Part shown: positions 45,956-55,360 of the stretch, in pieces | Numbering within the stretch: the first letter of the stretch is position 1 | How the letters are laid out: each line of letters opens with the position of its first letter | NCBI RefSeq assembly: GCF_004362145.1 | Contig: NZ_SNXC01000014.1 | Location: forward strand, 266,931 to 330,930 | Direction: 5' to 3' | Length of the DNA stretch: 64,000 nt | Origin: Marinomonas balearica | Lineage (GTDB): Bacteria > Pseudomonadota > Gammaproteobacteria > Pseudomonadales > Marinomonadaceae | Translations under genes and position numbers: made by a program | The notes under the pieces: model-generated | What the model was told of the DNA's origin: nothing | What the model saw: only the letters and a program-made list of their open reading frames with translations | Databases searched by the model: none

Positions 45956-47200
45956 TTAAGGCAGTGGTAGAGCTTTTAGCGTCTCGTCAGGTTCTTTTAT
46001 TTGAGAAAGCAGCAAATTTTGGCTGGCTGTATCATCACCCATTGCCTTTAAAAGTCTAGCTAATTCTTGTAGTGCTGCACTTTCATTGTCCAGAGACAGT
46101 GCACTCTGATAGTAATCCTTAGCCTTACCCCATAGTTTCAATTGTTGGCTTAATCGACCACAGGTTAAGTGCAGGTTTGCGCTTTCGCCTTGCTGCTTTA
46201 ACCACTTTTCTGCCTGGCTTAGAGGTTTCTTCGCACTGCTGTTTGCTCCTTTTTCCGAGCTCAGAATGCCGTAAAGTTTTACCAGCTCATTGGACCATTC
46301 TTTATTGAGGCTTTGTCGAATAAAGCTTTCGGCTTTTTTGTCATCGCCTAGCTGTATTAAAGTGTTGGCATACAGTTGACGAATTTCGTTGTCGGTATCT
46401 AGGTTATCCAGTTTTTGCCAAAGGCTTTCAAGGTCTTTGATGAGTTCGGTTTTGTCTTTTCCTATTTTTGCTTGGAATGTAATGCGTTCTAACAGCGCTA
46501 AAAATGCATTGCGCTCCAGTTCCAGCATATTATTCGCATCGTAAATACCGTTTTTAGTCAGTGTAGGTTTAAGTGCAATCAGAGCATCCCAATCCTTTAG
46601 CTTGGTATAAACGGTAACAAGCATTTTGAGGATTTGACGATGCTTAGGCTTGAGTTTGTTGAGGCGAAGTAAAGTGGCTAGAGCGCTCTCATAATGACCT
46701 TGCTTAACCTGAATCTGGCTTTGTGCGAAACCAATTGCAAATTCCGCTTCAGGAGCGGATTGATGAGCAATCCTTAATAGCTCTTTGGAGCGTTTGTGAT
46801 CGTCTTGTTCACTGGCTGCATAAGCAGCGCCAATGTAGTTGATAAGAGGATATGGGACTTTTTCCGCACTGGTCGTAAGAAGCTTTTCAGCGCGCTTCCA
46901 GTTCCCACCGACTAATTCGAGCATTCCGCGAATAGTATTTTTAGATGCACGTTTTTGAACCAGTTTAGCTGTCACCTTATTGAAAGAAGAGCTTGGGCGG
47001 ATCAAAGTAAATAATACGCTCTTTAAGCTGTTTAGTACGACAAGAGCCAGAATCAAGAACGCAATCATCATCCATAGGCTAGTTTCAATCGTGACACCTT
47101 GAAATGCGATCAGAACGTAGCCTGAATCTTGCTTCATTAAGAGTCCAAGAAGCCCTCCAGCGACAAGCATTAAGGCGATTGCTGCAATGAATTTTCTCAT
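45956..47200 (-). CDS. hemY: HemY protein, membrane protein of the heme operon
   Basis: 414 residues. Two N-terminal membrane helices (about 4-21 and 38-60) are followed by a long TPR-like helical region in which LLELVGGNWKRAEKLL-like text (GMLELVGGNWKRAEKLLTTS) and YALIN-type repeats match HemY. It is unrelated to protoporphyrinogen oxidase HemY of Firmicutes; its role in gamma-proteobacteria is ill-defined. The start overlaps the hemX stop by 4 bases. Confidence 0.92.
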   Translation of the reverse strand: MRKFIAAIALMLVAGGLLGLLMKQDSGYVLIAFQGVTIETSLWMMIAFLILALVVLNSLKSVLFTLIRPSSSFNKVTAKLVQKRASKNTIRGMLELVGGNWKRAEKLLTTSAEKVPYPLINYIGAAYAASEQDDHKRSKELLRIAHQSAPEAEFAIGFAQSQIQVKQGHYESALATLLRLNKLKPKHRQILKMLVTVYTKLKDWDALIALKPTLTKNGIYDANNMLELERNAFLALLERITFQAKIGKDKTELIKDLESLWQKLDNLDTDNEIRQLYANTLIQLGDDKKAESFIRQSLNKEWSNELVKLYGILSSEKGANSSAKKPLSQAEKWLKQQGESANLHLTCGRLSQQLKLWGKAKDYYQSALSLDNESAALQELARLLKAMGDDTASQNLLLSQIKEPDETLKALPLP

Positions 47201-48576
47201 GCGCTTACTCCTTCAGGAGCGGTTTTATCATCTGTCTTAGGTGCTGCCTCCGAAGGCGTGACTGTTCCCGTTGGAGAAAGTGCATCAGGGAGGGATTTGT
47301 TGGGTGTTGTACCTGTTTCGGGCTGCGTGGCTTTCCCTGAGTTTTGTTTAGCTGAAGAGGGAGGCGCTGTCTCGTCTTGAGTTGATAATGAGCGATGCTG
47401 AGTGGCTTCGTTCCATTGAGTCATTAGCGCTTTTATGGCGCTTAGAGACGCTCTGGGAAGAGGCAGTTTTTGATCAGGGTTTATTTGTTGCAACGCAGTG
47501 AGTGATGTTAAAAATGCGTTCGTGGCTTTTGCTTCAATATCGAAGTAGTTTGCCACTGCTTCTGCAATTTTGGCTAAGGCGCTCTGATAAACTGTTTTTT
47601 CACCTTTTACCAAAGCAACCTGAGCGACTTCAATTTGTAGTTGTATTCCTGTTACAAGCTCTTGATATTCTGCGGGTGGCAAGAGGGCTTTTATGGGTTT
47701 TCTGTCATAATTAATGACGATGAGAGATTTTAGGCTTAACCAAAAGCTGTTTGCTATTTCGTCAACACTGCTCGGTATTGATGAGGATTCTGCTTGCTCT
47801 TCGTTTTCAGTGTTTTGCCATTCTTTTGAAGGCTCAAACTGAGGTAACGTAGCGACACTGTCATAAAGGGCGTTTAATTGTAGGTAATACCCTTCAAGAT
47901 CAAATGTACCAACTGACTTTAGAGCCTGAATGTCTTTTGCTATGGCTTTTCGCGTATCGAATAATATTGGATCTTCCATATCTGCAAGAATGGCATCGGC
48001 ATTTTGAAGAAGAGCCAGTGCGTTTGAATGGTCTTTTTCTAATAATAGCCTTTGATTTGCTAGGCGAATTAAATATTGAGCTTCTGCAAGCTGCCAGTCC
48101 TCTTTAGAGACGCTGTTTAATGTATCAATCTTACTTTGTATTACAGAAAGCTGTTTTGTGTTTTCAGCTATTTTTGTCGAATTTTGCGTGTGCGATTGCT
48201 GTGTTGATGTGCTGAGCGAAAGCGCTTTTTGAGCCGAATCTGATACTTTATTTAACTGTGATGTAAGCTGATCAATTTGCTGGTGTAAAGTACTGTTCTG
48301 ACTGACAAGTTGAGTTATCTTGGTGTCTACCTTAGATTCTAGGCTTTGGAAATACAGCCACCCCGAGGTGCCTAATGAAGCCGCAGCGATTGCGATTGCT
48401 AAGCCGCTTACAACTAAAGCCCCCGATTTTGAGGATGAATGATTGATTTTCATTGAACTTTTGTCTGAAGGGGTGGAGCTGCTTGGTTTTGCTTCTGAAT
48501 GAGCTGTGGCGCTATCTTGTTGATCTATGCTGTTCGATGGCTGAATGTCGCTGTTTACGTCTTTGTTATCGGTCAT
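47197..48576 (-). CDS. hemX: HemX, membrane protein with N-terminal S/T/Q-rich region
   Basis: 459 residues. A low-complexity polar N-terminus (about 1-50) precedes a single membrane helix (SGALVVSGLAIAIAAASLGT, near 51-75), then a coiled-coil region and the conserved HemX domain with VSKEDWQLAEAQYLIRLANQRLLLE. The C-terminal ~60 residues are P/T/S-rich linker. Annotated by homology as uroporphyrinogen-III C-methyltransferase-like, but HemX lacks methyltransferase motifs. It overlaps hemD by 11 bases. Confidence 0.9.
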   Translation of the reverse strand: MTDNKDVNSDIQPSNSIDQQDSATAHSEAKPSSSTPSDKSSMKINHSSSKSGALVVSGLAIAIAAASLGTSGWLYFQSLESKVDTKITQLVSQNSTLHQQIDQLTSQLNKVSDSAQKALSLSTSTQQSHTQNSTKIAENTKQLSVIQSKIDTLNSVSKEDWQLAEAQYLIRLANQRLLLEKDHSNALALLQNADAILADMEDPILFDTRKAIAKDIQALKSVGTFDLEGYYLQLNALYDSVATLPQFEPSKEWQNTENEEQAESSSIPSSVDEIANSFWLSLKSLIVINYDRKPIKALLPPAEYQELVTGIQLQIEVAQVALVKGEKTVYQSALAKIAEAVANYFDIEAKATNAFLTSLTALQQINPDQKLPLPRASLSAIKALMTQWNEATQHRSLSTQDETAPPSSAKQNSGKATQPETGTTPNKSLPDALSPTGTVTPSEAAPKTDDKTAPEGVSA

Positions 48577-49348
48577 CTTTGCGTCCTAAATACTGCATTG
48601 TTGCTTCGGTTAAGCGATCATCATCGGCACCGCTTGCATTGCAAATGTTTTTCCAGCCGAGTGAAAGCGCCGTTTCTGCGACACGTTGGCTGGGAACAAA
48701 AATTGGCTTATCTAACCAATGTGTTTGATACTGCATAATATCGTGAGTCAGGTTTAAAAGGCTATCTACACTTGTAGACCAAATTAAATCCGGTTCATCC
48801 ATGAATAAAAAATCTTGTGCGGTATAGCTTGGTTTTATGCGCTTATAAAGTTCAAGTAAGTCTACTTTAGCCCCTTTTTTTTCAAGGCCGTCGGCAAGTG
48901 TTGGTCTTCCTCCTTCACCTCTAACAATCAGTATTCTGTCGCCAGTTAACTTTATTGGTTTAAATGAGTTCAAAAGAGCCTCAGACGTGAGGCCTGGATT
49001 CGCCAGCGCCGGAAACCCTAAATCAATTAATGTTTGAGTTGTTCCTTTGCCTATTCCTATCCAGTGTAGCTTGGCAGGTAACATAGGCCAGCACTCGTCA
49101 ATCCGTTCAGCGCCTAAGCGAGCAGCATTTTTACTTACGAATATTACGTATTTGTATAAATCTAAATCAAAAAGTCGAGACTGTATAGAGCGTATACTCG
49201 TTTCGTTTTTGATCTCCTCTATATAAAGTGTGGGCAATGAAATTGGGCGCGCCCCGATGGACTTCAAATATTCACACGTTAGAGCATTCTCTGGCTCAGG
49301 GCGGGTGACGAGAATACCAACACCCGGTAAAGACTTACTGATCGTCAT
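48566..49348 (-). CDS. hemD: Uroporphyrinogen-III synthase
   Basis: 260 residues. The weakly conserved two-domain HemD fold shows GVGILVTRPEPENALT at the start, VIFVSKNAARLG, WIGIGKGTTQTL and RGEGGRPTLADGLEKKGAKVDLLELYKR. It cyclises hydroxymethylbilane to uroporphyrinogen III. It begins 6 bases after hemC ends. Confidence 0.95.
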   Translation of the reverse strand: MTISKSLPGVGILVTRPEPENALTCEYLKSIGARPISLPTLYIEEIKNETSIRSIQSRLFDLDLYKYVIFVSKNAARLGAERIDECWPMLPAKLHWIGIGKGTTQTLIDLGFPALANPGLTSEALLNSFKPIKLTGDRILIVRGEGGRPTLADGLEKKGAKVDLLELYKRIKPSYTAQDFLFMDEPDLIWSTSVDSLLNLTHDIMQYQTHWLDKPIFVPSQRVAETALSLGWKNICNASGADDDRLTEATMQYLGRKDDR

Positions 49349-49354
49349 AGCGCA

Positions 49355-50281
49355 TTATTTACCATAGACTTCGTTCAGAATTCGTTGGGCTCCGCGCTCT
49401 AATAAAATATCAGCAAGTTCGATACCTAGCTGTTCAGCATTTTCCTGATGTCCTTTAATTTCAGCTGTTATCATTTCTTTTCCATCGATGCTTCCCACAA
49501 GCCCGCGCAGCCAAATAGCGCCGTCATTTAATGTAGCAAAACAAGCGATTGGTGCCTGACATCCACCATTTAAACGTTTGTTGACTGCGCGTTCAGCTGT
49601 TACACGATAATAGGTGTCTTGGTGTAGAAGTGGTTTCAATAAAGATAAAACAGCGTCATCTCCTAATCGGCATTCAATTCCCATTGCTCCTTGTCCGCCT
49701 GCGGGTAAGCATAGAGTGTCAGGTAATCGACTTTTGATCCTGTCTTCCAATTCGAGGCGTATGAGCCCTGCGGACGCTAGTATAATGGCGTCGTATTCAC
49801 CGCCATCTAGTTTTCCTAGTCGAGTTCCAACGTTACCTCGGAGGCTTTTAATTGTCAGATCAGGACGGTGTTGCTGGATTTGGCAAGCTCGACGAAGGCT
49901 AGAGGTACCTAAAATACTTCCGTTGGGAAGTTCATCTAAACTGTTATAAAGATTTGACACAAATGCATCGGATGGGTCTTCTCGCTCACATATTATCGCG
50001 AGCCCTAGTCCTTCTGGAAATTCCATTGGAACGTCTTTCATTGAATGCACGGCGATATCGGCGCGGCCATCCAATAGCGCACTTTCTAGTTCTTTGACAA
50101 AAAGGCCTTTGCCGCCAATTTTTGAAAGCGGAACATTGAGGATTTGATCGCCTTTGGTTGTCATACCTAAAAGCTCGACAGTTAAATCTGGGTAGAGGGC
50201 TTCAAGCTGGCTTTTTACGGTATTTGCTTGCCACAGTGCCAGTTTACTTTCCCGAGTCGCGATCACAATCTTATCTTTCAC
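49355..50281 (-). CDS. hemC: Hydroxymethylbilane synthase (porphobilinogen deaminase)
   Basis: 308 residues. The dipyrromethane cofactor Cys lies in [14 protein letters not shown] near residue 240, and the catalytic Asp in [15 protein letters not shown] near 83. [13 protein letters not shown] opens the protein. It polymerises four porphobilinogens. It is the first gene of hemCDXY and is divergent from argH, with a large inverted repeat between them. Confidence 0.97.
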   Translation of the reverse strand: MKDKIVIATRESKLALWQANTVKSQLEALYPDLTVELLGMTTKGDQILNVPLSKIGGKGLFVKELESALLDGRADIAVHSMKDVPMEFPEGLGLAIICEREDPSDAFVSNLYNSLDELPNGSILGTSSLRRACQIQQHRPDLTIKSLRGNVGTRLGKLDGGEYDAIILASAGLIRLELEDRIKSRLPDTLCLPAGGQGAMGIECRLGDDAVLSLLKPLLHQDTYYRVTAERAVNKRLNGGCQAPIACFATLNDGAIWLRGLVGSIDGKEMITAEIKGHQENAEQLGIELADILLERGAQRILNEVYGK

Positions 50282-50323
50282 ACTTTCTCCTGTTATATGC
50301 GATATAAATATTTGTTGATAATA

Positions 50324-50367
50324 ACGCCTTACAAGGGAAACTGCGAATAGGTTCCCTTGTAAGGCGT
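50324..50367. repeat. 16-bp perfect inverted repeat between hemC and argH
   Basis: ACGCCTTACAAGGGAA (50324-50339) pairs exactly with TTCCCTTGTAAGGCGT (50352-50367) around a 12-base loop. Neither side has a T run. It lies 43 bases upstream of the hemC start and 107 upstream of argH. Confidence 0.85.
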
Positions 50368-50473
50368 ATCGTTAAGGTCTCTAAATGCAACTTTATCAGG
50401 CTATTAGCCTTTATATGTAGACTCTCATAAGGTAATCTTGCGCAACATTGATATAAGTTTGGGAAACGGATAA

Positions 50474-51874
50474 ATGACTGACTCGAATAATGCCACTAAC
50501 CAGCAATGGGGTGGACGCTTTTCAGAACCTGTTGATGCTTTCGTAGCGCGATTCACGGCATCGGTAGAGTTCGATCAACGTATGGCGAAACAAGACATCC
50601 AAGGGTCTGTTGCTCATGCCACTATGCTTGCAAAAGTAGGCGTACTGACGGATGAAGAGCGTGATCAAATTATTCAAGGCTTGACTGAAATTCGCGAAGA
50701 GATTGAAAACGGCGAGTTTAATTGGTCTGTTGAGCTTGAAGATGTTCATATGAATATCGAAGCGCGTTTGACTCAAAAAATTGGCATTACAGGCAAAAAA
50801 CTTCACACTGGACGTTCGCGTAATGACCAAGTTGCAACAGATATTCGCCTTTACATGCGTGACGAAATTGATTTCTTGTTAGAAGAAGTCACTCGCCTTC
50901 AGCAGGGAATATTGTCACTTGCAGCGAAAAATACCGATACAATCATGCCGGGCTTTACGCATCTGCAAACAGCTCAGCCTGTTACGTTTGGGCATCACTT
51001 GATGGCATGGTATGAAATGGCTCAGAGAGATTATGAGCGCCTAGTAGATTGCCGCAAACGAATTAATATTCTTCCGCTTGGCGCAGCTGCACTTGCAGGC
51101 ACTACCTACCCAATTGACCGTCATATGACAGCAGAGTTATTGGGCTTCGAACGTCCGACTTACAACTCGCTTGATTCGGTAAGTGACCGCGACTTCGCTA
51201 TTGAGTTTACCGCTGTTTCGGCAACAACGATGATGCATTTGTCTCGTTGGGCAGAAGAAATGGTTATGTGGGCATCCGCACAATTTAACTTTATTTTCTT
51301 GCCTGATCGTTTCTGTACCGGTTCGTCTATCATGCCGCAAAAGAAAAACCCAGATGTTCCTGAGTTAGTACGTGGTAAAACGGGTCGAGTTTACGGTCAC
51401 CTTATGAGCTTGCTTACGCTTATGAAATCTCAGTGCTTGGCGTACAACAAAGATAATCAGGAAGATAAAGAGCCGCTGTTTGATACGGTTGATACTATGA
51501 AAGGTTCGTTGCGTGCGTTCGCAGATATGATTCCTGCAATTGAAGCTCGTAAAGAATATATGTATGAAGCTGCTCGCCGCGGCTTTAGTACAGCGACGGA
51601 TTTGGCTGATTACCTTGTTCGAAAAGGTGTTGCATTCCGTGACGCGCATGAAATAGTCGGTAAGGCCGTGGGTTACGGCGTAGAGCAAAACAAAGACTTG
51701 TCTGAAATGTCACTTGAAGAGTTGAAAGGCTTTGGTGATATTATTGAAGGCGACGTGTTCGATGTTTTGACGCTTGAAGGGTCTGTTGCCGCGCGCGATC
51801 ATATTGGTGGTACTGCGCCAGCTCAGGTGAAACTTGCTATTGAGCGCGCAGAAAAAGAGCTAGCCTTGCGTTAA
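50474..51874 (+). CDS. argH: Argininosuccinate lyase
   Basis: 466 residues. LTAQK-type ends include [31 protein letters not shown] (near residue 113), and the fumarase-family signature [16 protein letters not shown] near residue 279. It splits argininosuccinate to arginine and fumarate. Pseudomonas has algZ-algR (regulators) between argH and hemC; here that interval holds only 192 bases. It has its own terminator. Confidence 0.97.
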   Translation: MTDSNNATNQQWGGRFSEPVDAFVARFTASVEFDQRMAKQDIQGSVAHATMLAKVGVLTDEERDQIIQGLTEIREEIENGEFNWSVELEDVHMNIEARLTQKIGITGKKLHTGRSRNDQVATDIRLYMRDEIDFLLEEVTRLQQGILSLAAKNTDTIMPGFTHLQTAQPVTFGHHLMAWYEMAQRDYERLVDCRKRINILPLGAAALAGTTYPIDRHMTAELLGFERPTYNSLDSVSDRDFAIEFTAVSATTMMHLSRWAEEMVMWASAQFNFIFLPDRFCTGSSIMPQKKNPDVPELVRGKTGRVYGHLMSLLTLMKSQCLAYNKDNQEDKEPLFDTVDTMKGSLRAFADMIPAIEARKEYMYEAARRGFSTATDLADYLVRKGVAFRDAHEIVGKAVGYGVEQNKDLSEMSLEELKGFGDIIEGDVFDVLTLEGSVAARDHIGGTAPAQVKLAIERAEKELALR

Positions 51875-51910
51875 GCCTTAATTTGCCAATTACAGTAATG
51901 ATCTAAATAT

Positions 51911-51952
51911 AAAGCCGCAGACTCATGTTAAATGAAAGTCTGCGGCTTTTTT
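51911..51952. terminator. Terminator of argH, possibly bidirectional
   Basis: AAAGCCGCAGACT (51911-51923) pairs perfectly with AGTCTGCGGCTTT (51937-51949) and runs into TTT. The minus-strand side is also T-rich, so it can serve the convergent gene ending at 51981. Confidence 0.9.
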
Positions 51953-51980
51953 ATGCAGTTTTATCGTGATTTAGAGATCG

Positions 51981-52850
51981 TTATTCCTGAGAGAACAGTC
52001 CATTTAAAGGTGACTCAGGCGACAAAATGTCTGTGGTAATGTTTAATTCAAAATGAAAGGCCTTTTTTTGTTTATTGCATCCCTCTAGCGCAATAACCCA
52101 CTCTTCGTCGCTTCCTAGCTCTGGGATTTTCCAGCATACACCGTGAATGTCGACATACCGTGTTCCATCACCATCCTCCGTAATTACATACTCTGTGCCG
52201 GAATGTTGTCCTTTTAAATACTCACTTTGATCTTTTTCAGCTTGGCTTATTGCAGCGCGCAGATTCGGTGAAAAAATGTCCAGACCTTCTGTCTGATCTT
52301 CTGCTAGGGAAATGTGTTTTTCATCGATATCGAGTAAGGTCCCATGCTTTGAAAGAGGGGGGACGTTGCTTTTGTGGATTCTCGTCGTTTCTTTTTCTGT
52401 CTTATTTTCAGATTCTGATAGCTGTGTGATTGCGTTTTCGTCAGACGATGAAGTTAATGTTTTGGGTTGGACTTCTTTTTTTAAGGATTGAGAGGCTTGA
52501 TCAGTCAATGTGCGACTTTGAGGTTCAATTAAAGGCGAGCGAGTTGTTTGTTTTACCTCTGCGGCGATGCTTTTTGCGCTCGCTTCAATGTCTTTGTTTC
52601 CACTTGGATTTAAGCGAGGGTCTGAGCGAATGATGGAGACTTCAATCAAATCCGAATGCTCCGGGTTTGAATGGCTCCAATCTAAATTTTTTATCGATGA
52701 AAGAGCGATGACATGCACGCAGATCGCCAAAATAATAACAAGTGCAGCTTTGAAGTACTTAGTTAGGTATTTTGGTTTGTTGTTCTGTGTCAGAAACTGC
52801 GTATTGCTACTCGCAGTGAAGTCCTTATGTGGTATTGGTTCTAACGCCAT
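51981..52850 (-). CDS. TonB-like anchored protein of unknown function
   Basis: 289 residues. One membrane helix at about 33-52 (AALVIILAICVHVIALSSI) with a His inside, followed by a short LIEVSIIRSDPRL strand, a long S/T/E/Q-rich linker (about 80-185), and a compact C-terminal region with two cysteines (VDIHGVCWKIPEL...ALEGCNKQK) that could form a disulfide. The N-terminal part resembles TonB/TolA anchors (SxxxH helix then a V-x-V strand), but the C-terminus is not a recognised TonB domain. No exbB/exbD nearby. Sequence-level evidence for a real gene is good; function unknown. Confidence 0.7.
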   Translation of the reverse strand: MALEPIPHKDFTASSNTQFLTQNNKPKYLTKYFKAALVIILAICVHVIALSSIKNLDWSHSNPEHSDLIEVSIIRSDPRLNPSGNKDIEASAKSIAAEVKQTTRSPLIEPQSRTLTDQASQSLKKEVQPKTLTSSSDENAITQLSESENKTEKETTRIHKSNVPPLSKHGTLLDIDEKHISLAEDQTEGLDIFSPNLRAAISQAEKDQSEYLKGQHSGTEYVITEDGDGTRYVDIHGVCWKIPELGSDEEWVIALEGCNKQKKAFHFELNITTDILSPESPLNGLFSQE

Positions 52851-53047
52851 CTGCTTAATATCACTGTATTTAACGCTAATGCTCCATGCTTCTTTAGAAA
52901 ATGCTTCTCAATCTGAACACACTACATGAAAAGGGAGAATATCCCAAACCATACCATTGTAAGAATATGGTTTAAATGGTTTTACAGGGTTGGGAAACAC
53001 AAAGGCTACAAGTATACTGTTCAGGATAAAGTTAACTGAGTGCAAAG

Positions 53048-53188
53048 ATGATGTATAGATGGTTGTTTGCTTTCGTTTTTATAACGATGTTGAGTGCTTG
53101 TGGAAACAAGGGGGCTTTGTATTTGCCTGCTGAAAAAAACTCTGAGCAAAATCAAGATACGAGTTCATCGCAAAACGCACAAAATTGA
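53048..53188 (+). CDS. lptM: LPS-assembly lipoprotein LptM (YifL-like)
   Basis: 46 residues: MMYRWLFAFVFITMLSACGN then KGALYLPAEK. A signal peptide ending in LSAC places the lipidated Cys at residue 18 (17 if the second ATG is used), and the conserved GxKGxLYLP motif after it is the LptM/YifL signature. LptM binds LptD in E. coli and helps its oxidative maturation. It ends 10 bases before the lysA start, matching the lptM-lysA-dapF order elsewhere. Confidence 0.88.
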   Translation: MMYRWLFAFVFITMLSACGNKGALYLPAEKNSEQNQDTSSSQNAQN

Positions 53189-53198
53189 GGACACCCCA

Positions 53199-54452
53199 TT
53201 GGATTTTTTTAATTACACTGACCAAGCTTTGTTTGCTGAAAATGTCTCCTTAGAATCTGTTGCTGAGCAGTTTGGTACGCCGACATACGTTTATTCACGT
53301 GCTACGTTTGAACGACATTATAATGCCTACGCTAATGCGTTTTCTTCTCATCCGACGCTTGTGTGTTACGCGGTGAAGGCTTGTTCCAATATTGCAATAT
53401 TGAACGTGTTGGCAAAACTCGGTTCAGGATTTGATATTGTATCGATTGGCGAACTAGAACGTGTTATTCGTGCTGGTGGAGATACATCTAAAGTGATGTT
53501 TTCAGGGCTTGGTAAACAAGAGCATGAAATGCGTCGCGCTTTGGAAGTAGGCATTCACTGTTTTAATGTTGAGTCAGAATCCGAGTTATACCGTTTGAAT
53601 AAAGTGGCGGGTGAAATGGGTCTCAAAGCTCCTGTTTCATTACGAGTTAACCCGGATGTAGATGCCAAAACGCATCCCTATATCTCGACTGGTTTGAAAG
53701 AAAATAAATTCGGTATTGATATTAAAGACGCTCCTAGAATTTATCAGCTTGCAAACGCAATGGAGCATCTAAATGTAATGGGTGTAGATTGCCATATCGG
53801 ATCTCAGTTGACAGAGCTACAGCCGTTTTTGGATACGTTCGATCGACTTATTACATTAATTGATGAACTGGCTGAAAGTGGAATCAAGATCAAGCATATG
53901 GATTTAGGCGGCGGTTTAGGCGTTCGTTACCGTGATGAAGTGCCACCAGAACCCGCTGACTATGCGCAACTTATACTGGATAAAATCAAAGGACGTGATA
54001 TATCTCTGGCCTTTGAACCGGGGCGTTCTATTGCTGCAAATGCCGGAATATTGCTGACGAAAGTCGAGTTTCTTAAATGCACAGAACACAAGAACTTTGC
54101 CATCATTGATGGCGCGATGAATGATTTGATTCGACCGTCTTTGTACAGTGCTTGGATGAACATTGTTCCTGTGAATCTTGCGGCAACGTCAGAAGGCAAA
54201 CGAATTTACGATCTCGTTGGGCCTGTGTGTGAAACGGGCGATTTCTTAGGGAAGGATAGAGAGCTGGACATTGAAGCAGGTGCTTTGCTAGCAGTGCGGT
54301 CAGCAGGTGCTTACGGTTTTACAATGGCTTCAAATTATAACAGTCGTAATCGCGCTGCAGAAGTTATGGTTGATGGTGAAATTGCATATCTAATCAGAAA
54401 ACGCGAAGACATCGATCATCAATTGGCTGGCGAACAGCTATTGCCAGAGTAG
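53199..54452 (+). CDS. lysA: Diaminopimelate decarboxylase
   Basis: 417 residues from a TTG at 53199 with TGAGGA upstream; the frame is open further left but begins inside lptM. PLP Lys is in VCYAVKACSN (near residue 60). Further motifs are GCHIGSQL-like (VDCHIGSQLTEL), LDLGGGLGVRY, EPGRSIAANAG and GPVCETGDFLG. It makes lysine and releases CO2. It is between lptM and dapF. Confidence 0.97.
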   Translation: MDFFNYTDQALFAENVSLESVAEQFGTPTYVYSRATFERHYNAYANAFSSHPTLVCYAVKACSNIAILNVLAKLGSGFDIVSIGELERVIRAGGDTSKVMFSGLGKQEHEMRRALEVGIHCFNVESESELYRLNKVAGEMGLKAPVSLRVNPDVDAKTHPYISTGLKENKFGIDIKDAPRIYQLANAMEHLNVMGVDCHIGSQLTELQPFLDTFDRLITLIDELAESGIKIKHMDLGGGLGVRYRDEVPPEPADYAQLILDKIKGRDISLAFEPGRSIAANAGILLTKVEFLKCTEHKNFAIIDGAMNDLIRPSLYSAWMNIVPVNLAATSEGKRIYDLVGPVCETGDFLGKDRELDIEAGALLAVRSAGAYGFTMASNYNSRNRAAEVMVDGEIAYLIRKREDIDHQLAGEQLLPE

Positions 54453-54468
54453 AGTTGAGGGGAATAAC

Positions 54469-55305
54469 GTGTTATTAAAATTCTCTAAAATGCACGGTCT
54501 CGGGAATGATTTCGTTGTGGTCGACGCAGTCTCTCGAAAAGTGTATTTCAACAAAGAGCAGATTGAATTCTTAGGTGATCGAAATCGTGGAATCGGTTTT
54601 GATCAACTGTTAATTGTTGAGCCGCCGATCAGTCCTGAGATGGATTTTCGTTACCGCATATATAACTCAAATGGTTCTGAAGTTGAGCATTGTGGCAATG
54701 GCGCTCGTTGTTTTGCCAAGTTTGTGATTGAAAAAGACCTTACTAATAAATCCGTTATAAATGTCGAAACGAAGCGTGGGCAAATTCAGCTTATTGTTCA
54801 GGATGATGGCGAAGTAACCGTAGATATGGGGGAGCCTTCATTTAATCCAGTTGATTTGCCGTTTGACGCTACTGAAAATGATACGGCTTTGTATTCGCTT
54901 GAGCTGGATGGCTATGGCCCTGTTGAGTTGACACCTGTATCTGTAGGAAACCCACATGCCGTGATACGGGTTGACCGGTTGACCGACGAACTGGTGTCTG
55001 GTGTCGGGCCACTTGTTGAATCTCACTCTTCGTTCCCTGCAAATGTTAATGTGGGTTTTATGGAAGTTTTGAACCGTGATGAAGTTAATTTGCGTGTTTA
55101 CGAACGAGACGTAGGTGAAACTCAAGCGTGTGGCACCGGAACATGCGCTGCGATCGTCGCAGGCATTAGGCAAGGTTGGCTCAACTCAAAAGTAACTGCT
55201 CATTTACTGGGTGGTGATTTACGAATTGAGTGGCACGGAGAGGGCTCTCCTATATTAATGACAGGGCCTGCGACTAAGGTATTTGAAGGTCAAATTTACC
55301 TTTAA
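54469..55305 (+). CDS. dapF: Diaminopimelate epimerase
   Basis: 278 residues from a GTG start at 54469. The two catalytic cysteines are in EVEHCGNGAR (Cys75) and TQACGTGTCAA (Cys221). KMHGLGNDFVVVDA opens the protein. It interconverts LL- and meso-diaminopimelate for lysine and peptidoglycan. The start lies 16 bases after lysA. Confidence 0.97.
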   Translation: MLLKFSKMHGLGNDFVVVDAVSRKVYFNKEQIEFLGDRNRGIGFDQLLIVEPPISPEMDFRYRIYNSNGSEVEHCGNGARCFAKFVIEKDLTNKSVINVETKRGQIQLIVQDDGEVTVDMGEPSFNPVDLPFDATENDTALYSLELDGYGPVELTPVSVGNPHAVIRVDRLTDELVSGVGPLVESHSSFPANVNVGFMEVLNRDEVNLRVYERDVGETQACGTGTCAAIVAGIRQGWLNSKVTAHLLGGDLRIEWHGEGSPILMTGPATKVFEGQIYL

Positions 55306-55360
55306 GCCTTAAAATTACGTTTACTATTAAATTTATCGTTAATCATAGGTGCAGTATCGA

